The notes under the pieces: generated by a model
Told to the model about the DNA's origin: nothing
Databases searched by the model: none
The model's input: only the letters and a program-made list of their open reading frames with translations
Shown: in pieces, positions 1 through 8,108 of the stretch
Position numbering within the stretch: position 1 is the stretch's first letter
How the letters are laid out: every line of letters begins with the position of its first letter
Translations under genes and position numbers: made by a program
Assembly: GCA_035063885.1 (NCBI GenBank)
Contig: JAPSFM010000140.1
Location: 1-12,146 of the forward strand
Length of the DNA stretch: 12,146 bases
Direction: 5' to 3'
Source of the DNA: CAADGY01 sp900696665
GTDB taxonomy: Bacteria; Acidobacteriota; Terriglobia; Bryobacterales; Bryobacteraceae

Positions 1-71
1 CAGCATTGCCCGTCTCCGCTTCACCGGCACGAGCAGATTAACACGCGCTCCCGAGAGGCCATGGCAAAAGG

Positions 72-114
72 CGACATTTCTACTTTGCCAGGAACACGAC
101 ATTTCTACTTTGCC
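72..114. repeat. Two-copy 18-bp direct repeat
   Basis: Copies at 72-89 and 97-114 are identical over 18 bases and separated by 7 bases (AGGAACA). They lie just upstream of the TonB receptor gene and are most easily read as transposase-binding repeats of an insertion-sequence tip. Confidence 0.9.
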
Positions 115-120
115 TTGACA
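72..120. mobile_element. Probable end of an IS21-type insertion sequence
   Basis: An 18-bp sequence, CGACATTTCTACTTTGCC, occurs twice as an exact direct repeat at 72-89 and 97-114 (period 25 bp), followed immediately by TTGACA (115-120). Read on the minus strand, the block begins TGTCAAGGCAAAGTAGAAAT and repeats the same core. IS21-family elements are known to begin with TGT and to carry several internal direct repeats near each tip that bind the transposase, so the arrangement suits a tip facing right, with the body of the element to the left of the window. No transposase coding can be recognised in bases 1-71: one frame ends in TAA at 39-41 after about 12 codons, too little to identify. The family name is from memory of similar tips and is an inference; the repeat itself is certain. 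Confidence 0.55.
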
Positions 121-136
121 ACACAATTTTGGCCGC

Positions 137-166
137 TTGCGCTCGCAGAGTGAAGAGATATATGAT
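137..166 (+). promoter_or_regulatory. Candidate sigma70-type promoter for the receptor/lyase operon
   Basis: TTGCGC (137-142) is followed after 18 bp by TATGAT (161-166), one mismatch from the TATAAT consensus. Transcription would begin near 173, giving a leader of about 23 nt before the ATG at 196, with a GGAG ribosome binding site at 183-186, nine bases from the start. The -35 box matches only in its TTG half. The perfect TTGACA at 115-120 belongs to the insertion-sequence tip and has no good -10 at the right distance. Confidence 0.4.
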
Positions 167-195
167 TGCGCGGCTGGTCACTGGAGCCGGATTTC

Positions 196-3100
196 ATGTC
201 CATTTATCGACTCACACTCTTCTTTGGGCTACTAGCCGCTACCGGCCTGCCGCTTCGTTCGCAAACCACGTTCGCCAGTATCACCGGCGTCGTCACCGAC
301 CCAAACGGGGCTGTGGTCGCGGGAGCCACCGTAACGGCGACTCATGTCGAGAGCAACTATCGCTACACGACGAAATCTAACGAAATTGGCAGCTACACGC
401 TGGCGCAGTTGCGCGAGGGCGATTACACGCTGACTGCACAGGCCGCCGGGTTCGCCGAGTTTCGCGTGCAGAACATCCTGCTGGCCGCACGCGACGTCCG
501 GCGCATCGATGCGCGCCTGGAGATAGGCGCGGTGGAGGCCAGAATCGAAGTCACCGGCGGCGCCACCCTCATTGAGACCGAGATGGCGCGGATCAGTGAA
601 ACGCGCGACGCCAACGCATTGAAGTCGCTTCCGATGAACGACCGCTCAATGTACAGCTTCCTTCAGCAGGTGCCCGGAATGCTGGTGATGACGGGCGGCA
701 ACGCGTATATCCGTTTCGCCGGCAGCCGCGGAAACCAGGAAAACGAAACAGTGGACGGCATCAGCTTCAATAACTTGTACGACGGCAGCTTGATAGGTCC
801 CCTGGCCAACTTCGTCGAAAGCGTACAGGAGATGCGCGTGGACCAGGCCAACAACCCGGCTGAGTTCGGCGCCCTGGGACAGGTGACGCTGATCTCGAAG
901 TCGGGGACCAATCAGTTGCACGGCAGCGTGTTCGACTACTACTCGACCGCCGGCCTGAGCGCGCGCAATCCGTTCGCACCGTCGCGAAGCTCGTACGTGC
1001 GCCACTCGCCGGGCTTTTCGATCGGCGGGCCGGTAGTGCTGCCACGCATGTACAACGGCCGGAACAGGACGTTCTTCTTCTACTCCTTCGAGACGCTGCG
1101 CGGCGGGGCAGTCCAGGAACTTCTGAATCCAACCGTACCCCTGCCGGCGTGGCGGCAAGGCGACTTCTCCGGCTTGCTACCCGGCGTGGTGATTCGCGAT
1201 CTGTTCAATGGCAGGCAGGCGTTCCCCGAGAACCGTATTCCGGCCTCGCGGCTGAACCCGGTCGCGCTGAAAATGCAGGAGCGGTTCTACCCGCTTCCGA
1301 ACTTCGGCAGCGCGACCGTCCTGCAGAGCCAGAACTACAGGGAACTGGCGCGACGGGCCTTCGACCCGGATACCCTGTGGACCACCCGCATGGATCATCG
1401 GTTTTCTGATCGTGCGTTCGTATTCGGACGCTTTACCTGGCAACGCCAGCACGTGCGGCCGTTCGAAGGCAATCTACCCACTATCGGGCAGCGCTGGCAG
1501 CAACGGGATACGCGCGGCTTCAACGCCTCCTGGTCGCAGACGCTGCGGGCAAACTTGTTGAATGAACTGCGCGGCGGGCTATCGTTCAACGACAATCCAC
1601 GCCACCCGCCGACCATGGGCAAACAGTTGGTCTCCGACTTCGGGCTGGTGGGTCTGATCGACGATCTGCCGGATATCCCCGGGATTCCGAAAATCAACTT
1701 CGCGGGCGTCGGGCTGACGGGTGTGACGGTGAGCCAGGAGTGGCGTCACCCGGGTTTCCGGAATCGCGTCTACCAGATCCAGGATCAACTGAACTGGTTC
1801 AGTGGATACCACAGCGTAAAGGCGGGCGTGAGCGCCAGCCGCGTGGGATTCGGGGATCGCCAGGCCAATGCCTCGCTGTTCGGCAACCTGACGTTCTCGA
1901 ACCGGTTTACCGGGCATCCCTATTCTGATTTCTTGCTGGGGGTGCCGACCACGGTCTCTCGGGCATTCCCGCCCCTCGAGTACGGGCTGACGCGGTGGGC
2001 GTACGAAATCTTCGTCACCGACGATTACAAGATCACGCCACGCCTCACGTTGAACCTGGGGCTGCGGTATGAGTACAAGCCATCATGGACCGAGGACAAC
2101 GGCCGGCTGTCCACGTTTGACCTGGCGTCTGCAAGCATAGTGGTTCCGGACGGTTCGCTGGACAAGGTCAGCGCGTTGATGCCTCGGGGCTACGTGAACG
2201 TCGTGGAGGCAAAGCAGGTTGGCCGGCCGGGTTCGACGCTGCTGCGGACGGACACAAACAACTTCGCGCCGCGCATCGGCGTGGCATGGCGGCCACTGGG
2301 CAATGACACGGTATTCCGTGCTGGGTTCGGGATTTTCTATGACGTGGTCCCACGCACTGTGAACGCGGGCGGCAGCCCGTACGTGATCAACGAGCCCGCG
2401 TTCACGAACCCGCAGGACAACCCCACCGTGATCCTACCTCGCGTGTTCCCGGTGAGCGTCGGCGGCCCGTCCACCGTGGGGCTGCCGAGCGCCATCAGGG
2501 CGGACCTGCGCGTTCCGTTCAGCATGCAGTACAACGTCACCATCGAGCACCAGCATTGGGATACCGGGTTCCGTATCTCCTATGTGGGCACCAACACGCG
2601 GCAGGGCGAGTGGGCCTACAACGCCAACCAGCCGCTGCCGGACAACCGGCTCTTTGTTGATAAGCCGCGCCCTTACCCGCAGTTCCCAGGTATCACATAC
2701 ATCAGTAACGGGGCCGGACACCAGTATCACTCCGTGACCGGCGAGATTCACCGGCAGATGGCGCGCGGCTTGACCTATCAATTCTCGTATCAACTGGCGC
2801 GTGACATCGGCGACCTGGAACGTGGCCAGTCACCGGAGAACGCGTATGACCGCAAACGCGAACGCGCCGTCTGGGTGGATGTGCCGACGCATCGCGTGAC
2901 GGGCAACTTCATCTACGAGGCTCCGGTGGGACGCGGGAGGAAATTCCTATCCGGCGCAAACCCGCTTGTAAACGCGATCTTCGGCGGCTGGGAGTTGAGC
3001 GGCGTGTTCAGCCTGTATTCCGGCCGTTTCCTCACGGCGTTGTGGACCGGGCCAGATCCGACCGGTACCGCGTACACCACCAGCCGAACGCCTGCGCAGG

Positions 3101-3477
3101 TTACGATCCGCCCCGACCACCTGAAAGATGCCAACTTGCCGGGTGACGAGCGGTCGGTGAACCGCTGGTTTGATGGCAGCGCGTTCGCGCCGCCGCAGCC
3201 GGGTTCGTTCGGAACCGCGGCCAAGAACACGATCAAAGGGCCTGGCGTCACAGTGTTGAATGCCGGGCTGGCGAAGTATTTTCCCATCCGCGAGCGGCTG
3301 CGCGTGCGCTGCGAGATTACCTCGACCAACGTCCTGAACCACCCGAACTATTCGGAGCCGGGCTTGAACATCAGCCAGCCTGTGCAACTGGGCGTTATCA
3401 GCGGCGTAGGCGGCGTGGCCGCTTACGATCGGACCGGCCCGCGGAATGTCCGCATGGGCGTGCGGTTGGAGTGGTGA
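196..3477 (+). CDS. Oar-like TonB-dependent receptor with carboxypeptidase-regulatory domain
   Basis: Outer-membrane, energy-coupled receptor of about 1,093 residues, predicted to import a bulky nutrient with TonB/ExbBD. The start at 196 is preferred over the in-frame ATG at 166 because it has GGAG at 183-186 and opens directly with a signal peptide (residues 1-23, ending near LRSQ). Residues about 27-115 form a carboxypeptidase-regulatory beta-sandwich (SITGVVTDPNGAVVAGATVT, then a GSYTLAQLREGDYTL strand pair). A plug-like region covers about 118-240, and the remainder is a barrel with many alternating aromatic strands, starting near SKSGTNQLHGSVF and ending in VRMGVRLEW, with the terminal aromatic residue typical of barrel proteins. 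This architecture is that of the large Oar-like family of Acidobacteriota. The lyase gene follows 22 bp downstream, so the ligand is probably a plant or microbial glycan; the ligand itself cannot be read from sequence. No SusD-like partner is present in the window. Confidence 0.9.
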   Translation: MSIYRLTLFFGLLAATGLPLRSQTTFASITGVVTDPNGAVVAGATVTATHVESNYRYTTKSNEIGSYTLAQLREGDYTLTAQAAGFAEFRVQNILLAARDVRRIDARLEIGAVEARIEVTGGATLIETEMARISETRDANALKSLPMNDRSMYSFLQQVPGMLVMTGGNAYIRFAGSRGNQENETVDGISFNNLYDGSLIGPLANFVESVQEMRVDQANNPAEFGALGQVTLISKSGTNQLHGSVFDYYSTAGLSARNPFAPSRSSYVRHSPGFSIGGPVVLPRMYNGRNRTFFFYSFETLRGGAVQELLNPTVPLPAWRQGDFSGLLPGVVIRDLFNGRQAFPENRIPASRLNPVALKMQERFYPLPNFGSATVLQSQNYRELARRAFDPDTLWTTRMDHRFSDRAFVFGRFTWQRQHVRPFEGNLPTIGQRWQQRDTRGFNASWSQTLRANLLNELRGGLSFNDNPRHPPTMGKQLVSDFGLVGLIDDLPDIPGIPKINFAGVGLTGVTVSQEWRHPGFRNRVYQIQDQLNWFSGYHSVKAGVSASRVGFGDRQANASLFGNLTFSNRFTGHPYSDFLLGVPTTVSRAFPPLEYGLTRWAYEIFVTDDYKITPRLTLNLGLRYEYKPSWTEDNGRLSTFDLASASIVVPDGSLDKVSALMPRGYVNVVEAKQVGRPGSTLLRTDTNNFAPRIGVAWRPLGNDTVFRAGFGIFYDVVPRTVNAGGSPYVINEPAFTNPQDNPTVILPRVFPVSVGGPSTVGLPSAIRADLRVPFSMQYNVTIEHQHWDTGFRISYVGTNTRQGEWAYNANQPLPDNRLFVDKPRPYPQFPGITYISNGAGHQYHSVTGEIHRQMARGLTYQFSYQLARDIGDLERGQSPENAYDRKRERAVWVDVPTHRVTGNFIYEAPVGRGRKFLSGANPLVNAIFGGWELSGVFSLYSGRFLTALWTGPDPTGTAYTTSRTPAQVTIRPDHLKDANLPGDERSVNRWFDGSAFAPPQPGSFGTAAKNTIKGPGVTVLNAGLAKYFPIRERLRVRCEITSTNVLNHPNYSEPGLNISQPVQLGVISGVGGVAAYDRTGPRNVRMGVRLEW

Positions 3478-3499
3478 CACGCCACGGAGGATCATGGAT

Positions 3500-6400
3500 A
3501 TGAGCATGCGTTATTTTGTCCTGGCCATCCCCGTCCTATTGGCGGCAGGATGCGCGCGTCAGCCGAACGGTGGCCGCAACGTGGAAGTGACCTGGGGTCT
3601 GGACACCATTACAGCCGCCCACGAGAACCCGGAGAATGTAGTCCTCCCGATCCTGAAGTGTAATCTTGAAGGCTTCATCGAAGATGTCTCGGAGTACCGC
3701 GCCTGGGCGGTCAAGCGCAGGGACCCGACTGGCCGCATTATTGCCACCGTACCCTCCGCGGGAACCTACTACCCCGCGTTCATCTTTTATGACGGCGCAG
3801 GGCACGAACGCGTAGGAGTCTGGATCGACGGGCAGGAAGCCGGGATGGCCGTCGCCAACGTGGATGACAACCGCCAGAAGCTTTACTATCTGAGTGAACC
3901 CCGAGCTTTCCGCGGCGGTGAGAAGATCGAACTTCGCGCCACCAACGCAGACGGTATGTACCGGACGGAAGACCTGTTGCTGCTGAAGCAGAAGCCGGAA
4001 GCGCGCGAGTTCCAGCATGCCATCCGCGATGTTGCCGTGCGGCCCGGCGCAAACTCGGCGACCGTCACGTGGGTGACCAACTGGCCGGCGGCTTGCACCG
4101 TGGAAACGAGCGGGCCCTCAGTGAAGGAGGACACCCCGTTCAACAACCATCGCGTACAACTAAGTGGGTTAGAGTCCGGACGCGAATACCGGTATCGCGT
4201 GGTGACGCAGGGGCGCGACGGCAAGACTGTCGCTTCGGAATGGCAAAACTTCCGCACCAATCCGCCGCCCGAACCGGCAGGCAAGGCGCAGAAAGAGCGT
4301 GTTCCATTGAAGATAGAAGGTGGGCGCCTTCCTGTCACGGCGGGAGTTCCCTTCGCGCAAGGCGTGCTGGGATCGGATGCTCATCTGCGATTGCTGGACG
4401 GCAAGGGCGCGGAGATTCCGTTGCAAACGCGCGTTCTGGGGCGATGGCCCGATGGAAGCGTGAAGTGGGCGCTCCTCGATTTCGAGAGTTCGCAGCCCGG
4501 CGCCACGCTGGAGTATGGCGCGCAGGTAGGACGCGCGAAGACGGAATCGATGTTGAAGCTGACGGAAGACGCCCGAGCGGTGACCATCGATACCGGCAAG
4601 ATCAGGTTCGCCATCAGCAAGCAGCACTTCGGACTGTTGGATTCTGTTTCTCTGGAAGGAGAACTCGTGGCCGGAGAGCCGGGTGTGTTTTCGTTGACGG
4701 GGCCTGATGGAACCGTTTACACGAGCGCCGCGGCGCCGGACGAAGTGGTGATCGAGGACCGCGGTCCGGTGCGCGCTTCGGTGCGTGTGAGCGGACAGCA
4801 CGAGAGCGCGGCGGGCGGAAAGATGTTTGCTTATACGGTTCGGGTGCACGCGTGGGCGGGCCAGCCGTACGTGCGGGTGCAGCACACGTTCGGCAACAAT
4901 AACGGGGCGTCGGATTTCACCAGCATCAAAAATCTGACCCTGAACCTGCCCCTGAGCGGCGCAGGGAAGCGTTGGGCGATGGCCAACCGCTCCGGCACGC
5001 TGAAAGCGGACGCTCCCGTACGCCTGAAACAGCACCGCGACGATCGCTTCGTCGTGGAGCCGAACATCACCAAAGGCAGGCGCGCCGCCGGATGGGCCGA
5101 ATGGAGCGATGGCCAGCGCGTGGTCACGCTCGCAGTGCGCGATTTGTGGCAGAACTACCCGAAAGACCTGGCCGTCAAGGCGGACGGCTTCGAACTCGGC
5201 TTGTGCCCTCCGCTGAAACCGGATGAGTACGACGACGCGAAGGGCACTATCGACGAGCACCGCATCTACTACTATCTGCAAGGTGGCGTGTATAAGCTCC
5301 GGCAGGGTGTGAGCAAGACCCACGACTTCTGGCTGGAGTTCGGGAAGAATTCGACCGCTTCGATTCGCGCCGAACAGCGTGTGCGCATGGCTGCCGCGCC
5401 CGCGGAATGGTACGCGCAGAGCAAAGCTTTCGGTGAGCTTTCCACACCCGAACCGGCGGGCATCCTGAAGCAGTACGACGGCGCCTTCGTCCGCAGTTTC
5501 GCCGGGTACATGAAAGGACGGGAGGCGCTGCGCTCCTACGGGATGCTGAACTTCGGCGACTGGTGGGGAGAGCGCATAATCAACTGGGGTAACAGCGAGT
5601 ACGACACGCAGCACGCCTTCCTCCTCCAGTTCGCACGCACGGGCGACTGGAATTACTTCCGCGCGGCGGAAGAAATGGAGTGGCACAACCGCGATATCGA
5701 CACCATCCAGCACCACACCGACAAGATGATGGTGGGCGCGATGTACGGGCACGCAATCGGCCACACCGGCAGCTACTACGAGGAGCGTCCCACGGGTGGC
5801 GCGCCTAAGGGTGGTTTCCGCGCCGGAAGCCCGAGAAGCCATTTCGCGGTGGACCACACGTTCGTCGAAGGCCACTTCGATTATTACTTCCTGACAGGGG
5901 ACAGGCGTTCGTTGGAGACGGGGGTGGCCACTTCGAACCGCTACAACAGCTATTTCACCCGGAACTACGACTTCAACAACTGCCGGCAGCCAGGATGGCA
6001 CCTCATTCTGGCGATGGCGGCATACCGGGCGACCAACGATCCTTTCCATCTGAACGCGGCGAAGATGATTACCGAGCGCGTGCTGGAGCGCCAAACACCC
6101 GACGGCGGCTGGAAGCGGCAGATGGTGCCCGGGCACTGCTACTGTACGCCGCGCCACGAAGGGAATGCCGGGTTCATGGTCGGTGTGCTGCTGACGGGAC
6201 TGCGGCATTACTACGAGGCAACCGGAGACGAGCGTGTCGCAAATTCCATCGTGAAGGGAGCGCATTTCCTGATCAAGGACATGTGGGTGCCCGAGGCGCG
6301 GGGGTTCCGGTACACGTCCTGCCCGAAGTCGCAGATGGGCGCGTGGTCGAACTTCCTGCTCTTCGACGGGATTGTGTTCGCACACCGGCGGACCGGCGAG

Positions 6401-6586
6401 GATGATTTGCGGGACGTGCTCGTGTCGGGCACCGGTCCGGCGCTAGAGACGATGGTGGCAACGGGGGACAAGGGCGCTTCCGCATGGGGCAAGGGATTCA
6501 GCCAATACACGCGCGTGGTGCCGCACTTCATCGATCACCTCGCAACGCTGAAGGTGCAGCCCGCGCCGGGGCGCACCTCAAACTGA
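3500..6586 (+). CDS. Surface lipoprotein with PcRGLX/YetA-like (PL26-type) lyase domains
   Basis: A 1,028-residue predicted lipoprotein. Start 3500 is favoured because GGAGG (3486-3490) lies nine bases upstream; ATGs at 3494 and 3506 are alternatives. Residues 1-18 are a lipoprotein signal (YFVLAIPVLLAAGC, Cys18). Residues about 25-170 form an unidentified beta-rich domain. About 173-258 look like a fibronectin-type domain (ATVTWVTNWPAACTVE, then LESGREYRYRV). From about 273 the sequence matches the PcRGLX/YetA fold: an N-terminal RIFT-barrel (RLPVTAGVPFAQG, RWPDGSVKWALLDF), a central beta-sandwich (about 400-640), and a C-terminal alpha/alpha toroid (about 654-1005) with YGMLNFGDWWGE, WGNSEYDTQHAF and EWHNRDIDTIQHHTDK. 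Family members include exo-acting rhamnogalacturonan lyase PL26, which releases unsaturated galacturonyl-rhamnose from pectin backbones. Substrate and catalytic residues are not established here. It is probably cotranscribed with the receptor. Confidence 0.75.
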   Translation: MSMRYFVLAIPVLLAAGCARQPNGGRNVEVTWGLDTITAAHENPENVVLPILKCNLEGFIEDVSEYRAWAVKRRDPTGRIIATVPSAGTYYPAFIFYDGAGHERVGVWIDGQEAGMAVANVDDNRQKLYYLSEPRAFRGGEKIELRATNADGMYRTEDLLLLKQKPEAREFQHAIRDVAVRPGANSATVTWVTNWPAACTVETSGPSVKEDTPFNNHRVQLSGLESGREYRYRVVTQGRDGKTVASEWQNFRTNPPPEPAGKAQKERVPLKIEGGRLPVTAGVPFAQGVLGSDAHLRLLDGKGAEIPLQTRVLGRWPDGSVKWALLDFESSQPGATLEYGAQVGRAKTESMLKLTEDARAVTIDTGKIRFAISKQHFGLLDSVSLEGELVAGEPGVFSLTGPDGTVYTSAAAPDEVVIEDRGPVRASVRVSGQHESAAGGKMFAYTVRVHAWAGQPYVRVQHTFGNNNGASDFTSIKNLTLNLPLSGAGKRWAMANRSGTLKADAPVRLKQHRDDRFVVEPNITKGRRAAGWAEWSDGQRVVTLAVRDLWQNYPKDLAVKADGFELGLCPPLKPDEYDDAKGTIDEHRIYYYLQGGVYKLRQGVSKTHDFWLEFGKNSTASIRAEQRVRMAAAPAEWYAQSKAFGELSTPEPAGILKQYDGAFVRSFAGYMKGREALRSYGMLNFGDWWGERIINWGNSEYDTQHAFLLQFARTGDWNYFRAAEEMEWHNRDIDTIQHHTDKMMVGAMYGHAIGHTGSYYEERPTGGAPKGGFRAGSPRSHFAVDHTFVEGHFDYYFLTGDRRSLETGVATSNRYNSYFTRNYDFNNCRQPGWHLILAMAAYRATNDPFHLNAAKMITERVLERQTPDGGWKRQMVPGHCYCTPRHEGNAGFMVGVLLTGLRHYYEATGDERVANSIVKGAHFLIKDMWVPEARGFRYTSCPKSQMGAWSNFLLFDGIVFAHRRTGEDDLRDVLVSGTGPALETMVATGDKGASAWGKGFSQYTRVVPHFIDHLATLKVQPAPGRTSN

Positions 6587-7008
6587 ACGGCCGGACTCCA
6601 GCAGCCGTGCCCGTACTTGCGGCTGGAATGCTTTTCGAGCTTCGAGCGACGGAACATTCGGGGCGGCGGGATTCAAGGGCGCCTGCTGGGAGTTTTCCAT
6701 TTAGCCGGCGATTCCCCCGAATGCAGAACGCCACGAGAGCGGCGACGCCTTCACTTGAGAAACACGCCCGTGGTGGGACGGGTTGTGCGCAGGTTTCCTC
6801 AAGCAGGAGAAGCATTCTGTAGGCGCAGCCCGGCGGTACTGTGGCCAACTTGGCAAAGAAGCGAATTGCCGCGCGGCCTTGAGTTTGCTGGTAGACACGT
6901 GAAATTCGAGTTTGCCGATCTGCTGACGGCTGTACCTGCCGCCGAGCCGATGCCAGGATTCCGAACGCCGCCAAAAGATCCCCACGGCCAGTGTCCGGGC
7001 TGATGGCG

Positions 7009-7038
7009 GGTGAGGCCCGGTGAGGCTTGGTGAGGCTC
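7009..7038. repeat. Three-copy 10-bp tandem repeat
   Basis: Three consecutive decamers, GGTGAGGCCC, GGTGAGGCTT and GGTGAGGCTC, share the core GGTGAGGC. The array ends nine bases before the -35 box of the binding-protein promoter. One turn of B-DNA is close to 10.5 bp, so the cores would lie on nearly the same helical face; a regulator-binding array and simple slippage are both possible. Confidence 0.8.
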
Positions 7039-7046
7039 ATGACTTC

Positions 7047-7075
7047 TTGATTCTGTAACGCGCGCCGCGTATGCT
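7047..7075 (+). promoter_or_regulatory. Promoter giving a near-leaderless transcript
   Basis: TTGATT (7047-7052) and TATGCT (7070-7075) are separated by exactly 17 bp, each with four of six consensus matches. Initiation about seven bases after the -10 box would fall near 7082, only two to three bases before the ATG at 7085. There is no Shine-Dalgarno sequence before that ATG, which agrees with leaderless initiation. Confidence 0.45.
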
Positions 7076-7084
7076 TATGGATTC

Positions 7085-8050
7085 ATGCGGAACGCGCACC
7101 TGGCCCTGGCCGCCGCTGCGGCTCTCTTACTGCTATTCGGGGACGGATGTAACCGGAGTAAGAATAGGATCATCGGGGTTGTGCCGAAAGGGCGCGCCCA
7201 CCTGTTCTGGCAATCGGTGCACGCCGGTGCAGTCAAAGCCGCACGCGAAGCCGGCGTGGAAGTTACCTGGAACGGGCCTCCCACGGAAACCGACTACAAT
7301 GTCCAACTCCAGATTGTCGATTCGATGATCAACCGCAAGGTGGATGCTATTGTCCTGGCGCCCATCGACCGGAAGGTGCTGGTAAGTGTCGTCGAGCGTG
7401 CGAACGCGCAGGGGATTCCGGTCGTGATCTTTGACTCGCCCATCGATACGGAGAACTTTGTCTCGCAAGTAGCGACGAACAACTACGCGGCGGGCGAGAT
7501 GGCGGCCGAGCGCATGGGAGAAATCCTGAAGGGAAAAGGAGAGGTGGTGATGGTGGCCGTGCAGCCTGGCGCGGCATCCACCATGGACCGCGAGAAGGGT
7601 TTCGAGGACACCATTCAGAGGAAGTTCCCGGGAATCCGGATTATCGATAAACGTTACGGCATGGCGGATTTTGCAAAGTCCCTGGCCGTTACTGAGAACA
7701 TGTTGACCGCGCATCCCGGACTCGACGGCCTCTTCGCGTCGAACGAATCAAGTGCCGTTGGCGCGGCGCAGGCACTCAAAGGCCGGCCCGGAACGAAGGT
7801 CAAAATGGTTGGATTCGATTGGAGCCCCACCCTGCTCGAGGATGTGAAGGCCGGCGTGATCGATTCCCTCGTGGTGCAGGACCCTTTCCGGATGGGCTAT
7901 GACTCCGTGAAAGCGGCGCTCGAAAAGCTGAACGGTGGCACCCCTAGCAAAATACAGGACCTGCCGCCGCGTCTTGTAACCCGGGAGAATTTAAACAACC
8001 CTGACATCCAGCAGCAGCTTAACCCTGACCTCAAGAAATATCTCGACTGA
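7085..8050 (+). CDS. Sugar-type ABC substrate-binding protein (RbsB-like), orphan
   Basis: A 321-residue periplasmic binding protein of the ribose/galactose (Peripla_BP_4) type, which captures a sugar or small polar ligand outside the inner membrane. Residues 1-22 form a signal sequence with a run of Ala/Leu ending in FGDGC; Cys22 could be lipidated, but Asp20 and Gly19 make a poor lipobox. The family pattern is clear: IIGVVPKGRAHLFWQSVHAG at the start of lobe 1, VDAIVLAPID, NNYAAGEMAAERM, TMDREKGFEDTI, LDGLFASNESSAVGAAQAL and GFDWSPTLLEDVKAGVIDSL. No transporter ATPase or permease gene lies beside it; the next gene is nrfH, 58 bp downstream. It may work with a permease encoded elsewhere or feed a sensor. 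The start is the only reasonable one, since the signal sequence begins there, although it lacks a ribosome binding site. Confidence 0.88.
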   Translation: MRNAHLALAAAAALLLLFGDGCNRSKNRIIGVVPKGRAHLFWQSVHAGAVKAAREAGVEVTWNGPPTETDYNVQLQIVDSMINRKVDAIVLAPIDRKVLVSVVERANAQGIPVVIFDSPIDTENFVSQVATNNYAAGEMAAERMGEILKGKGEVVMVAVQPGAASTMDREKGFEDTIQRKFPGIRIIDKRYGMADFAKSLAVTENMLTAHPGLDGLFASNESSAVGAAQALKGRPGTKVKMVGFDWSPTLLEDVKAGVIDSLVVQDPFRMGYDSVKAALEKLNGGTPSKIQDLPPRLVTRENLNNPDIQQQLNPDLKKYLD

Positions 8051-8108
8051 TACACTGGGCGGAAAGCCAGTCTCGTCGTCGAAGATTCAAAGAAGCACGA
8101 GAAAGTTC

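Larger units (their letters stand above)
6587..7084. other. Intergenic region without a convincing gene
   Basis: About 500 bases between the lyase and the binding-protein gene. Open frames on both strands (for example 6617-7003 plus and 6528-7040 minus) have no recognisable domain, signal peptide or ribosome binding site, and read as chance frames in GC-rich DNA. Weak dyad ACGGC/GCCGT just after the lyase stop (6587-6610) has no T-run, so no clear intrinsic terminator is seen. The last 75 bases hold a short tandem repeat and a promoter. Confidence 0.6.

Noticed and set aside
115..143. TTGACA at the insertion-sequence tip as the -35 box of the receptor promoter
   Set aside because: At 16-18 bp downstream the sequence is TTGCGCT, not a -10 box. 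The pair 137-142/161-166 is better.
166..195. Earlier ATG for the TonB receptor
   Set aside because: It overlaps the best -10 box (161-166), has no ribosome binding site and would put ten unneeded residues before a good signal peptide.
4169..6385. A 738-codon open frame antisense to the lyase gene
   Set aside because: It lies wholly inside a well-supported gene, has no signal, domain or ribosome binding site, and is rich in His, Arg and Val as expected for the mirror frame of GC-rich coding DNA.
6617..7003. A 128-codon plus-strand frame after the lyase
   Set aside because: No ribosome binding site, low-complexity Arg/Gly/Pro composition and no resemblance to any family I recognise.
6528..7040. 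A 170-codon minus-strand frame in the intergenic region
   Set aside because: It overlaps the 3' end of the lyase, shows no recognisable domain or start signal, and competes with other equally featureless frames on both strands. A decayed gene cannot be excluded.
8054..8071. Hairpin between the binding-protein gene and nrfH as a terminator
   Set aside because: The stem is short and bulged, and no T-run follows.
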